This document shows, piece after piece, positions 24,274-31,125 of a stretch of 32,714 nucleotides of DNA (position 1 is its first letter; every line of letters begins with the position of its first letter). Source of the stretch: an uncultured bacterium (GTDB lineage: Bacteria > Cyanobacteriota > Vampirovibrionia > Gastranaerophilales > Gastranaerophilaceae); contig CASEYP010000006.1 of the NCBI GenBank assembly GCA_949292185.1, positions 1-32,714 on the forward strand, read 5' to 3'. The notes below the pieces were generated by a model. That model was not told the origin of the DNA and made no database searches. It saw only the letters and a program-made list of their open reading frames with translations. The position numbers were made by a program, and so were the translations under genes.

Positions 24274-25848
24274 TTATTTGTTTACCTTTCTATTTAGTTT
24301 TGCTAATTCTGAATACATACGCTTGTATTCAGTAGAATTATCAATACTTTCAGCTTCTGAAATATATTCAAGGGCAGTTTTGTAATCCCCTTTATTTTTA
24401 TAAATTTCACTCATTTTTGTATAATATACAGGATTATTCAAATCATACAAAATAGCACGTTTCATACATTCAATAGCTTCATCAATATCATCTGTTTTTT
24501 CTCTCACTAAAGCCAGATAATAATATCCCGCAGCACAATTTATATCAAGTGAAATAGCTTCTTGAGCGTAATCTTTTGCCAATTCATAATCACCTTTTAA
24601 AAATGCTGTTTTTGCACCTAAAATATTTCCTGCAATATAATTTGGATTTATCTCAAGAATTTTATCAGCCAATTCCAACGCCTTATCAAAATTCTTTTCT
24701 TTTATATAAATTTCAGCCAAATCAGCCATATAATTCAAATTATCCGGATTTTTGTAAATAACTTCTTGAATAAGTTTTTCAGCTTTATTAAACATATTCA
24801 ATTCTGTATAAATTTTACTCAATGAAATCTTTGTAAAATCATCTTCAAAACCTTTTTGAATATTAGCTTCCAAAATATTTTCAGCACCTAAAAAGTCTTT
24901 ATTCACAGCAAGTAACAATGCTCTTATAACTCTTGCCTGAGGATGATTTGGTTCAATATCTAATATTGCATCAATTTCTTTTTTAGCTTTTGGATAATCC
25001 TTTTTATCAAAATATAAATATGCTAATGAATATCTATAATCAAGATTATCAGGACAAATATACAAAGCTTTTGAATAAGCTTTCTTTGCTTCATCCATCC
25101 AACCATTATAAAAATATGCATTCCCTAAATTATAATAATATTTCGCATTGGATTTATCTAAACTTACAGCTTTTGAAAAATTCTTTATTGCATTGATAAA
25201 GTCCATATTTTCTAAATCAAATAAACCTAAGTAATTTAAAATTTCAGGATTTTGAGAATTCTTACCTATCTGATTAAAAATTTCTTTTGCACCTTCAAAA
25301 TCATTTTTATCAAATTTAATTTTACCTTCTAATAACAGGATATTTTCATTTTTCCCGCTACATTCAGCTAGAAACTCTTGAGCTTTACCAAATTCCCCAT
25401 TATCATAAAAAGCATTTGCACATTCTAATTTAACTTCATCATTAAAATATTCAGAAGATCTATATTTATCAATCTCACAAAATAATTTTAATTTAATAAG
25501 AGCCTTAACCAATTCTTTAAGATTATCTTCATTTGGGAATTTATTAAAAAGTTTTTGAGAAATATCTAAAACAGCATCCAAATCACCCTGTCGGTCTTTA
25601 ATTGTACGGATAAGTTTTAAACTTGAAATATGATACGGATCAATTACTAAAACTTTTTCCAAATACTGCAAAGCTCTTGAATAATTATTTAAAAGAAAAT
25701 ATAACTCACCAATTTGCGATAGAATTTCAACATTATCATTTTCAATTTCTAAAGCCTTATAAAGCATCTCAATCGCAGGTTTATATAACTGAGATTCTTT
25801 TAGTTCAAAAGCTTTTTTAATATAATCTATACTTTGTGTATTTTCCAT
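24274..25848 (-). CDS. TPR-repeat protein
   Basis: The 524-residue protein is built almost wholly of about 14 tetratricopeptide repeats of 34 residues from residue 10 to the end (for example AIKNFSKAVSLDKSNAKYYYNLGNAYF and ALELADKILEINPNYIAGNILGAKTA). There is no signal peptide or membrane segment, so it is a cytoplasmic binding scaffold. GGATGGA lies just before the ATG, and the upstream FtsB/DivIC-like gene ends 13 nt earlier, so the two are cotranscribed. The target is unknown; a link to division or envelope proteins is only suggested by position. Confidence 0.85.
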   Translation of the reverse strand: MENTQSIDYIKKAFELKESQLYKPAIEMLYKALEIENDNVEILSQIGELYFLLNNYSRALQYLEKVLVIDPYHISSLKLIRTIKDRQGDLDAVLDISQKLFNKFPNEDNLKELVKALIKLKLFCEIDKYRSSEYFNDEVKLECANAFYDNGEFGKAQEFLAECSGKNENILLLEGKIKFDKNDFEGAKEIFNQIGKNSQNPEILNYLGLFDLENMDFINAIKNFSKAVSLDKSNAKYYYNLGNAYFYNGWMDEAKKAYSKALYICPDNLDYRYSLAYLYFDKKDYPKAKKEIDAILDIEPNHPQARVIRALLLAVNKDFLGAENILEANIQKGFEDDFTKISLSKIYTELNMFNKAEKLIQEVIYKNPDNLNYMADLAEIYIKEKNFDKALELADKILEINPNYIAGNILGAKTAFLKGDYELAKDYAQEAISLDINCAAGYYYLALVREKTDDIDEAIECMKRAILYDLNNPVYYTKMSEIYKNKGDYKTALEYISEAESIDNSTEYKRMYSELAKLNRKVNK

Positions 25849-25861
25849 AATCCATCCGTTT

Positions 25862-26335
25862 CTATTCTTCTACAACTTCTTGTGGAATATAAATTTTCCC
25901 TGTAGGTTCTGCCGGTTTTTCTTCTTTTTTCAAAAATGGAAGTTTTTTTAGAAATTCAAATTTTGATTTTTTCTTTTTCGGTTCTTCAACTTTTTTGTTA
26001 ATTATAATCAACACTTCATCTTCGCTTGCCATTTTTAAATTATTTCTTGCAATACCTTCAAGACTGTTATCAGAGGTAATAACTTTTTTTTCAGATTTCA
26101 AATCTTGATTACGTATTTGAGCTTTTTTCAAAACATCTTCCAAAACACTTTTCTTACCCTGATATGAAATAATTTTTGTTATATTCAAAATTGCACCGTA
26201 ACCTATTTGAATTAAACAAAAAATCAATACAATCGTTAAAAAAGAATAATAAAAGCCTGTTTTTTTATTCATTCTTTTACGTTTGCGTTTCTGATTATCA
26301 CTATTTACTTCTATATCAGAATTTTCCGGTGTCAA
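25862..26335 (-). CDS. FtsB/DivIC-like septum formation initiator
   Basis: The 157-residue protein has a basic cytoplasmic N-terminus (KRKRKR), one membrane helix (about 29-50), a short coiled-coil (about 60-85), and the family's end motif LEGIARNNLKMASEDEVLIIIN. A Lys/Pro-rich tail of about 45 residues is added. FtsB/DivIC proteins form a bitopic complex with FtsL and FtsQ/DivIB in the division septum. The start is TTG at 26335, fixed by a strong AGAGGG ribosome binding site 8 nt upstream; an ATG at codon 22 has none. It leads an operon with the TPR gene. Confidence 0.8.
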   Translation of the reverse strand: MTPENSDIEVNSDNQKRKRKRMNKKTGFYYSFLTIVLIFCLIQIGYGAILNITKIISYQGKKSVLEDVLKKAQIRNQDLKSEKKVITSDNSLEGIARNNLKMASEDEVLIIINKKVEEPKKKKSKFEFLKKLPFLKKEEKPAEPTGKIYIPQEVVEE

Positions 26336-26355
26336 AATCGTATCCCTCTTTCTAA

Positions 26356-26384
26356 ATTATAATCAAAATTTGATTAACAAACAA
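26356..26384 (-). promoter_or_regulatory. Promoter of the FtsB/DivIC-like gene with a palindrome in the spacer
   Basis: On the minus strand TTGTTT, a 17-nt spacer and TATAAT (26361-26356) predict a start at the A of AGAGGG, giving a 14-nt leader that keeps the whole ribosome binding site. A 15-base palindrome (AATCAAATTTTGATT on the minus strand) fills 26361-26375 in the spacer and could be an operator. Confidence 0.55.
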
Positions 26385-26400
26385 ACTTGTTCTTATAAAT

Positions 26401-27330
26401 TTACAATTTCAGATTTGTCTGAATTTTAAACTGATTTTTTAACAAAGTATTTGTTCCGTCAAATATAGAATTTGTTCCTAATTCAAATTTCAAACGATCA
26501 AGATCTTTTCGCCCAAAAGGATTTATTGAAATAGTAAATTCTGCTTGTCTGATATTTTTAACAATATCCGCAGATAACGTTTCACGTAAAGTAAAATACT
26601 GATTAATTTTAATCTCAGGAGCAAAATAAAACTTATCATTATAGTTATTATTTGTAGAATTGATAGTCTTTTTATATGCAGAACTGACAGCAAAATATTT
26701 TGTATCATATCTGGAAAAAATTCCTGTAGTTTGTTCAAATTCAGCATAATCTATACCCTGATTATAAGTTGTACCAATTGAAAAATTACCTTTTGTTGTA
26801 GTTGTAACATTTGATACAGGCGCGATACTATATTCAACTTTGTTGTATTTCGTAAATACTTCAGGACTTTTGAAAAATAAATTATCAGAACCACTATATA
26901 CTTCATCACTTACTTTTGAAGGTTTTTTAATATTTAGTGATAACACATCATTAAGATCATCTTCTAAGAATATTGAATTTTCATCTTCCTCATTATATTC
27001 AGCATACCCTTTTAATACATCAGTGTACATATCCCCTAATTCATAATCTTCAACAACATCCTCATCGTCACCACTATCTTCTTCAGCATCTTCATCCACT
27101 TTGCCTGAAGTATCAGCTGTTATATCATCACTTGTAATAATTTTTTTATCCTTATTATTTTTATCAGAATTAACCTCATCTGATGCAGATTCTAAATCGT
27201 CATCATCCGGTATGTGGTAAATAAAAACTTTTGCAGAAGTATCTGTGGCATCTTTATCTGTTACAGATTTTGCATTAGCGGGTAAAAATGTCAACAAAAG
27301 ACATATTAAAATTAAGCTAACCTTCTTCAT
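26401..27330 (-). CDS. Secreted beta-rich protein, possible outer-membrane protein
   Basis: The 309-residue protein has a signal peptide (about 1-20, ending ANA-K), then a strongly acidic, probably disordered region (about 50-125, rich in DDED). A C-terminal region (about 155-309) of alternating beta strands follows (KVEYSIAPVSNVTT, NFSIGTTYNQG, KFYFAPEIKINQYFTLRETLSA). The last residues (FKIQTNLKL) end with Leu rather than the classical aromatic residue. A small outer-membrane barrel is possible but not proven. No named family is recognised. A TGTAAAAT site 9 nt before the ATG predicts a very short leader. Confidence 0.55.
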   Translation of the reverse strand: MKKVSLILICLLLTFLPANAKSVTDKDATDTSAKVFIYHIPDDDDLESASDEVNSDKNNKDKKIITSDDITADTSGKVDEDAEEDSGDDEDVVEDYELGDMYTDVLKGYAEYNEEDENSIFLEDDLNDVLSLNIKKPSKVSDEVYSGSDNLFFKSPEVFTKYNKVEYSIAPVSNVTTTTKGNFSIGTTYNQGIDYAEFEQTTGIFSRYDTKYFAVSSAYKKTINSTNNNYNDKFYFAPEIKINQYFTLRETLSADIVKNIRQAEFTISINPFGRKDLDRLKFELGTNSIFDGTNTLLKNQFKIQTNLKL

Positions 27331-27339
27331 AGTATTGAT

Positions 27340-27347
27340 ATTTTACA
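27340..27347 (-). promoter_or_regulatory. -10 site of the beta-rich protein gene
   Basis: On the minus strand TGTAAAAT ends 9 nt before the ATG at 27330, with no ribosome binding site between. This predicts a leader of about 3 nt. Confidence 0.4.
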
Positions 27348-27421
27348 ACATTTTATCATTTTCTTCAATAAATAAAAGTTAAGAAATCTTTAAAATTTGA
27401 CCTGTAATATAAATACAAGAC

Positions 27422-27450
27422 TTGACAATAAAAATTTTATATGATAATAT
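27422..27450 (+). promoter_or_regulatory. Promoter of the flagellar operon
   Basis: TTGACA (27422-27427), a 17-nt spacer ending in TGA, and TAATAT (27445-27450) give a housekeeping-type extended -10 promoter. It does not look like a sigma-28 or sigma-54 site. The predicted start is near 27457, more than 230 nt before the first flagellar gene. Confidence 0.65.
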
Positions 27451-27463
27451 ACAGGTGGGGTAA

Positions 27464-27538
27464 ATGTATATTTATAAGTCTTATCATTCGATGAGACTTT
27501 CTTTTTCTCTAGAGGGGATGTTTTTTATATACATGTAA
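27464..27538 (+). CDS. Possible 24-residue leader peptide
   Basis: ATG at 27464 opens a 24-codon frame ending in TAA, with AGGTGG 5 nt upstream, the same ribosome binding site type used by the flgF-like gene. The hairpin at 27476-27499 lies inside it, so translation could affect folding. The predicted transcription start would cut into the AGGTGG, which weakens the case. No homology is recognised. Confidence 0.25.
   Translation: MYIYKSYHSMRLSFSLEGMFFIYM
27476..27508 (+). terminator. Attenuator-like hairpin in the flagellar leader
   Basis: AAGTCTTATC and GATGAGACTT form a 10-bp stem with one G-U pair and a 4-nt loop, followed by TCTTTTTCT. It lies about 20 nt after the predicted transcription start and 180 nt before the first flagellar gene, so it could stop most transcripts early. 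Confidence 0.45.
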
Positions 27539-27553
27539 GTAGTGTAGTTCCGT

Positions 27554-27573
27554 TATAAAAGTTGACTTTTATA
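27554..27573 (+). repeat. Palindrome in the flagellar leader
   Basis: TATAAAAGT and ACTTTTATA are perfect inverted copies around a central TG. It could be a protein binding site or an RNA hairpin; it has no T-run, so it is not a terminator. Confidence 0.5.
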
Positions 27574-27690
27574 CATATTTCATTAAACACATCTCATAAG
27601 CTCATATATTTGGAGGATTTTTATCAAAATAATTGATGAAAACCCAACAAAGACCGATAATATATGAGAATAGTATGTAGAGGTGGTACC

Positions 27691-28389
27691 ATGAGATTAA
27701 ATAGCGGAATTCATTATAATGACAGCGGTTTGACAATGTCTATACGTGCCATGCACTTAGATAGTGAAATTGTTGGAATTACTAATGAAAACATAAGTGG
27801 TTTCGATAAAGTAGGTTATCAAAGAAAAGAGGCCGTAGTATCATCATTTGCAGAATATTTAGGGGTACATGCTCTCTCTACAACACGTGATGATAAAGTC
27901 GGTCGTATTGCAATGTCTTCAAATCCATTAGACATCGCCATTGCTAATAAAGGATATTTCCAAACTCAAACCGAAAATGGAATAAAATTAACACGTGATG
28001 GCAGATTTCAAATAGGTAAAGACGGAACTTTACTAACATTAGAAAATGCACAAGTTTTATCAAATGCAGGAACTCCAATAAAACTTCCGTTTATACCACA
28101 AGATTTGAAACAAGTAAAAATCGATAGAGACGGAAAAATTACAATGTTTAACCCAAAGGTTAACAAAATTACTCTTATCGGACAGATTGGAGTTGTTGAC
28201 GCAAATGGTATAAACGTCATGGATCCAAATATTAAACAAGGATACAATGAATTTTCAAATGTATCGTTGCAACAAGAATTTTTATCACTCATGCCTGTAA
28301 TAAAAAACTTTGATGCAAACAGACAAATGTTTATGCTTCAAAATTCAGTATTAGGCAAAACTATTTCGCAATTAAGTTCAGCTTCATAA
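27691..28389 (+). CDS. Flagellar basal-body rod protein, FlgF-like (divergent)
   Basis: The 232-residue protein matches the FlgF/FlgG/FlgE rod-hook family in its middle (IAMSSNPLDIAIANKGYFQTQTENGIKLTRDGRFQ and later SNAGTPIKLP) and its C-terminal helix. The N-terminal motif that is normally ANNLANVNTTGYKR reads VGITNENISGFDKVGYQRKE here, so only the G-Y-[KQ]-R core is kept. It is shorter than a usual FlgF (about 250). FlgF forms part of the proximal rod. An ATG at 27664 could add nine residues, but AGAGGTGG stands 4 nt before the ATG at 27691, which I take as the start. flgG follows 17 nt after the stop. Confidence 0.75.
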   Translation: MRLNSGIHYNDSGLTMSIRAMHLDSEIVGITNENISGFDKVGYQRKEAVVSSFAEYLGVHALSTTRDDKVGRIAMSSNPLDIAIANKGYFQTQTENGIKLTRDGRFQIGKDGTLLTLENAQVLSNAGTPIKLPFIPQDLKQVKIDRDGKITMFNPKVNKITLIGQIGVVDANGINVMDPNIKQGYNEFSNVSLQQEFLSLMPVIKNFDANRQMFMLQNSVLGKTISQLSSAS

Positions 28390-28406
28390 GAATAGAGGTT
28401 TTATAA

Positions 28407-29123
28407 ATGTATAATTTACAAGGAATAATTTCAAAAGGCACAAATAACGCGTTACTTCAATTTGATAAATTCGGTCAAATTGCAAATAACCTTGCAAACT
28501 TTCAAACAACAGGCTACAAAAACGTTACTTTTGAACAGATTTTAAGAGAAGACGGATACTTAACAGGTGCCGTTAGAACAGACTATTCTCAAGGTTCAAT
28601 AAGAATTACAAGCAACCCTTATGATGTTGCAATAGATGGAGCCGGATATATTCCTGTAGTTTCCCCATCCGGAGAAGTTCAATACACAAGAGACGGCTCA
28701 TTTGTTCAAGGCAAAAACGGTTTCTTAACAACAAGGGATGGCTGGCTTGTCGGTGAGGGAATCCAAATTCCTACAAACTGTTTCAAGTTTGAAATTAAGA
28801 AAAACGGTGATGTTATGGCTTATGATTCAAGAGGAGCAAAAGCCAAAAAGGTCGGAACAATTCCGTTAATTAGATTTGACAATCCTGCAGGCATGGAACA
28901 AGCAGATATGAACAGATTAAAAGCAACAGATGATGCTGGAGAAGCAAGACTTGTAAAAGATCATGATTGCTTTAGACAAAACAACCTTGAAGCATCAAAT
29001 GTAAGTATTTTTAGATCAGCAAATGACTTGTTAAGATTGAATGCCTCAATGCTTGCAAGTATGCAAATGATGAAACTTGCAGACACAATGTATAACAAAG
29101 CCATAAATATAAGAGAAGCTTAG
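28407..29123 (+). CDS. flgG: Flagellar distal-rod protein FlgG-like
   Basis: The 238-residue protein starts with the rod-protein N-terminus (FDKFGQIANNLANFQTTGYKNVTFEQILRE), followed by the GSIRITSNPYDVAIDGAGYIPV and YTRDGSFVQGKNGFLTTRDGWLVGEG blocks typical of FlgG/FlgF. The C-terminal helix (QNNLEASNVSIFRSANDLLRLNASMLASMQMMKLADTMYNKA) has the usual E-x-SNV element but not the standard MITTQRAYE motif. At 238 residues it is shorter than a normal FlgG (about 260). FlgG polymerises into the distal rod crossing the periplasm. The ribosome binding site is AGAGG. It could also be called FlgF. Confidence 0.82.
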   Translation: MYNLQGIISKGTNNALLQFDKFGQIANNLANFQTTGYKNVTFEQILREDGYLTGAVRTDYSQGSIRITSNPYDVAIDGAGYIPVVSPSGEVQYTRDGSFVQGKNGFLTTRDGWLVGEGIQIPTNCFKFEIKKNGDVMAYDSRGAKAKKVGTIPLIRFDNPAGMEQADMNRLKATDDAGEARLVKDHDCFRQNNLEASNVSIFRSANDLLRLNASMLASMQMMKLADTMYNKAINIREA

Positions 29124-29152
29124 TAAAAAATTAAACGAAAGGTATAAATATC

Positions 29153-29500
29153 ATGTTTACGTCATTAGACAGTATGGGCAAAGTATCATTAATGATGGAC
29201 TTAATCTCTCAAAGACAAAGAGCATTAGGTTCTAATATTGCTAACGTTGATACTCCGGGCTATATCAGACAGGATATAGATTTTGGTCAATACTTAAGTA
29301 CAATGAATAGTCCATTAGAAACTAAATTATCAGAAAAATTAGGGCCTTCAGGTATTGCCCCTGACAGATCGGAAGAACCGGTTAATGCTGCTAATGAATT
29401 ACTGCAAATGCAGGAAAATTCAATTATGTACACTATGGCAACACGTAGAATGTCAAATATCATTACAGAAATGAAAACCGTAATAAATGTCGGTAAATAA
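29153..29500 (+). CDS. flgB: Flagellar basal-body rod protein FlgB
   Basis: The 115-residue protein has the FlgB length and motif. The N-terminal helix is LMDLISQRQRALGSNIANVDTPGYIRQDIDF and the C-terminal helix is ENSIMYTMATRRMSNIITEMKTVIN, which corresponds to the family's LMYQAALRLISGKF-type ending. FlgB builds the proximal rod next to the MS ring. Its position directly before flgC is the conserved flgBC pair. An AAAGG ribosome binding site precedes it. Confidence 0.9.
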   Translation: MFTSLDSMGKVSLMMDLISQRQRALGSNIANVDTPGYIRQDIDFGQYLSTMNSPLETKLSEKLGPSGIAPDRSEEPVNAANELLQMQENSIMYTMATRRMSNIITEMKTVINVGK

Positions 29501-29518
29501 TTAAGGCAGGTGATTTAA

Positions 29519-29962
29519 ATGGGTATAATGGAAACAATTGATATGGGTGCAAAAGCACTGCAAGTACATGGCAAAAGAATAGATGTCCATGCAAAAAACA
29601 TTGCAAACCTTGATACACCTAATTATGTAAGGAAAATCCCTGTTTTAACAGCAGTAGATGATATGTCATTCCATGGCTTGATGAATGTTATGAAAGAAGA
29701 TGTCTTCGGAGTCGGTACATTACCATATCTTCAAGGCGGAGTTAATTTTTCAGGTGTTGTAGAAGATCCGACACTCGGTGAAAAAATCTACAAACCCGGG
29801 CATCCTGATGCAGATGAAAACGGTTATATAAGAGCTTCAAACGTTAATGCCATGGTCGATATAGCAGATGCTTTAGTTGCCCAAAGAGCTTACGAAGCTA
29901 ACCTTGCACTGGTAAATATTTCTAAAGCCATGGCTCAAAGAGCTGTTGAAATCGGCAGGTAA
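29519..29962 (+). CDS. flgC: Flagellar basal-body rod protein FlgC
   Basis: The 147-residue protein carries the FlgC N-terminus (ALQVHGKRIDVHAKNIANLDTPNYVRKIPVL) and its very conserved C-terminal half: EDPTLGEKIYKPGHPDADENGYIRASNVNAMVDIADALVAQRAYEANLALVNISKAM. It is part of the proximal rod. The AGGTGA ribosome binding site 6 nt ahead fixes the start. fliE, which usually follows flgBC, is not here: the next genes are DUF3137-like membrane proteins. Confidence 0.95.
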   Translation: MGIMETIDMGAKALQVHGKRIDVHAKNIANLDTPNYVRKIPVLTAVDDMSFHGLMNVMKEDVFGVGTLPYLQGGVNFSGVVEDPTLGEKIYKPGHPDADENGYIRASNVNAMVDIADALVAQRAYEANLALVNISKAMAQRAVEIGR

Positions 29963-29979
29963 ATCTAAATAAAATTTGA

Positions 29980-30004
29980 AAATATATAAGCTTTTTATAT
30001 ATTT
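29980..30004. repeat. AT-only inverted repeat between flgC and the DUF3137 pair
   Basis: AAATATATAA (29980-29989) and TTATATATTT (29995-30004) pair over 10 bp with a 5-nt loop. The stem has no G or C and no T-run follows, so it is a poor terminator and transcription may continue into the next gene. Confidence 0.55.
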
Positions 30005-30036
30005 AAAATTACTAAATAAGGAAAAAGGAATAAATC

Positions 30037-31107
30037 ATGCTGGCTGATTGTATGGATAAATATAAAAACGATTTTGCAATAAAGTTTGCAAAAATTATGC
30101 AGCAGCAACTTGATATATGGAAAGATGTCCAAAATTCAAACAGACTCAGTTTACTAAGCTTACAGTCATTTGGGTTTTACTTTTTTATTGCCGCATTAGG
30201 AATGGTACCGGGGAAAAACGAACATAATTATAATTTAAAATTTCATCTTATATTAGCAGCAGTTTGTTTTGTCGGGGCAGTTATTGCAAATATACATAGT
30301 ACTAATAAAATATATCAAGACACAATCAAAGCAACTCTGTTTCCCGAATTGTTAAAAATTTTCGGTAATCTTCAATACCGCTCAAGCAGCTCCTTAACAA
30401 GTAAGTTAAATGCAAGCAGCATTATTCTTGATGATGAAACCGATAATGCAGCATCACTTGCAAGAAAGACTACAGATAACAATATAATATATGATATCAA
30501 AAGTTCCGTATTTCAAAACTCTCAACTTTACGACAAAAAAATAACAGAACGTACTGATGATGATGCTTTCTACGGAACATATAATGATGTTGCTCTGACG
30601 ATGGTAGAAACGGATTTCGGATGGAATGCTAAAGACAGATATAGAACTTACCATCGTATGTTCAAAGGTCTTGCAATGCGGTTTAAAATAAATAAAAAAA
30701 TCAAGTCGCGCGTATTGATTTTAACCAAATTTTCAATGACTAAAATTCCGAAGGGTTTTGAAAAAGTTGAATTGGAATCCGTAAAATTTAATAAAAAATA
30801 TAATGTTTGGGTTGACAGCCAGTCTGCTAAAGGAGAAGGACAAATTGAAGCGCGGTATCTTTTGAATACCGCATTTTTAGAAAGACTAATGCAAATCCAG
30901 ACAAGTTTTAGGGTACATCAGATGTGCTGTTCTATTTTTGGAAATTCTATGCTTGTCATGCTCCACACAAGAAAGGATTTATTTGAAATGAATCATTTGT
31001 TTGGCAGAATTGATGATACAACCCAATACAGGCATTTGTTTAATGAGTTTGCATCTGTTTTATCTTTTATTGATGTACTAAATCTCTCAAGCAAAACAAA
31101 GTTATAA
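30037..31107 (+). CDS. DUF3137-like membrane protein, copy 1
   Basis: The 356-residue protein has a cytoplasmic-looking N-terminal helix (CMDKYKNDFAIKFAKIMQQQ), two membrane helices (about 41-57 and 69-87), a linker, and then a conserved beta-rich domain (about 185-350). Segments such as RMFKGLAMRFKINKKIKSRVLIL, GFEKVELES, GQIEARYLLNTAFLERLMQIQ and the closing DLFEMNHLFGRIDD resemble DUF3137, a family of unknown function. AAGGA, 7 nt before the ATG, supports the start. It is 75 nt downstream of flgC on the same strand. It is a tandem paralogue of the next gene. Confidence 0.75.
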   Translation: MLADCMDKYKNDFAIKFAKIMQQQLDIWKDVQNSNRLSLLSLQSFGFYFFIAALGMVPGKNEHNYNLKFHLILAAVCFVGAVIANIHSTNKIYQDTIKATLFPELLKIFGNLQYRSSSSLTSKLNASSIILDDETDNAASLARKTTDNNIIYDIKSSVFQNSQLYDKKITERTDDDAFYGTYNDVALTMVETDFGWNAKDRYRTYHRMFKGLAMRFKINKKIKSRVLILTKFSMTKIPKGFEKVELESVKFNKKYNVWVDSQSAKGEGQIEARYLLNTAFLERLMQIQTSFRVHQMCCSIFGNSMLVMLHTRKDLFEMNHLFGRIDDTTQYRHLFNEFASVLSFIDVLNLSSKTKL

Positions 31108-31125
31108 AATAACCGGAGAACCCAG

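Larger units (their letters stand above)
27331..27690 (+). other. Long leader region of the flagellar operon
   Basis: This 360-base non-coding stretch holds a near-consensus promoter (27422-27450), a possible 24-codon leader ORF (27464-27538), a hairpin with a T-rich tail inside that ORF (27476-27508) and a 20-base palindrome (27554-27573). A GGAGG at 27612-27616 has no start codon at the proper distance. Its left end carries the short promoter of the minus-strand gene. Confidence 0.55.

Noticed and set aside
27587..27667. Open frame ending ...IDENPTKTDNI just before the flgF-like gene, after a GGAGG
   Set aside because: There is no ATG, GTG or TTG in frame at a usable distance from GGAGG, so no normal start exists.
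27635..27679. 14-codon frame MKTQQRPIIYENSM whose stop overlaps the flgF ribosome binding site
   Set aside because: It has no ribosome binding site at the right distance; GGAGG is 18 nt away. Too short to support.
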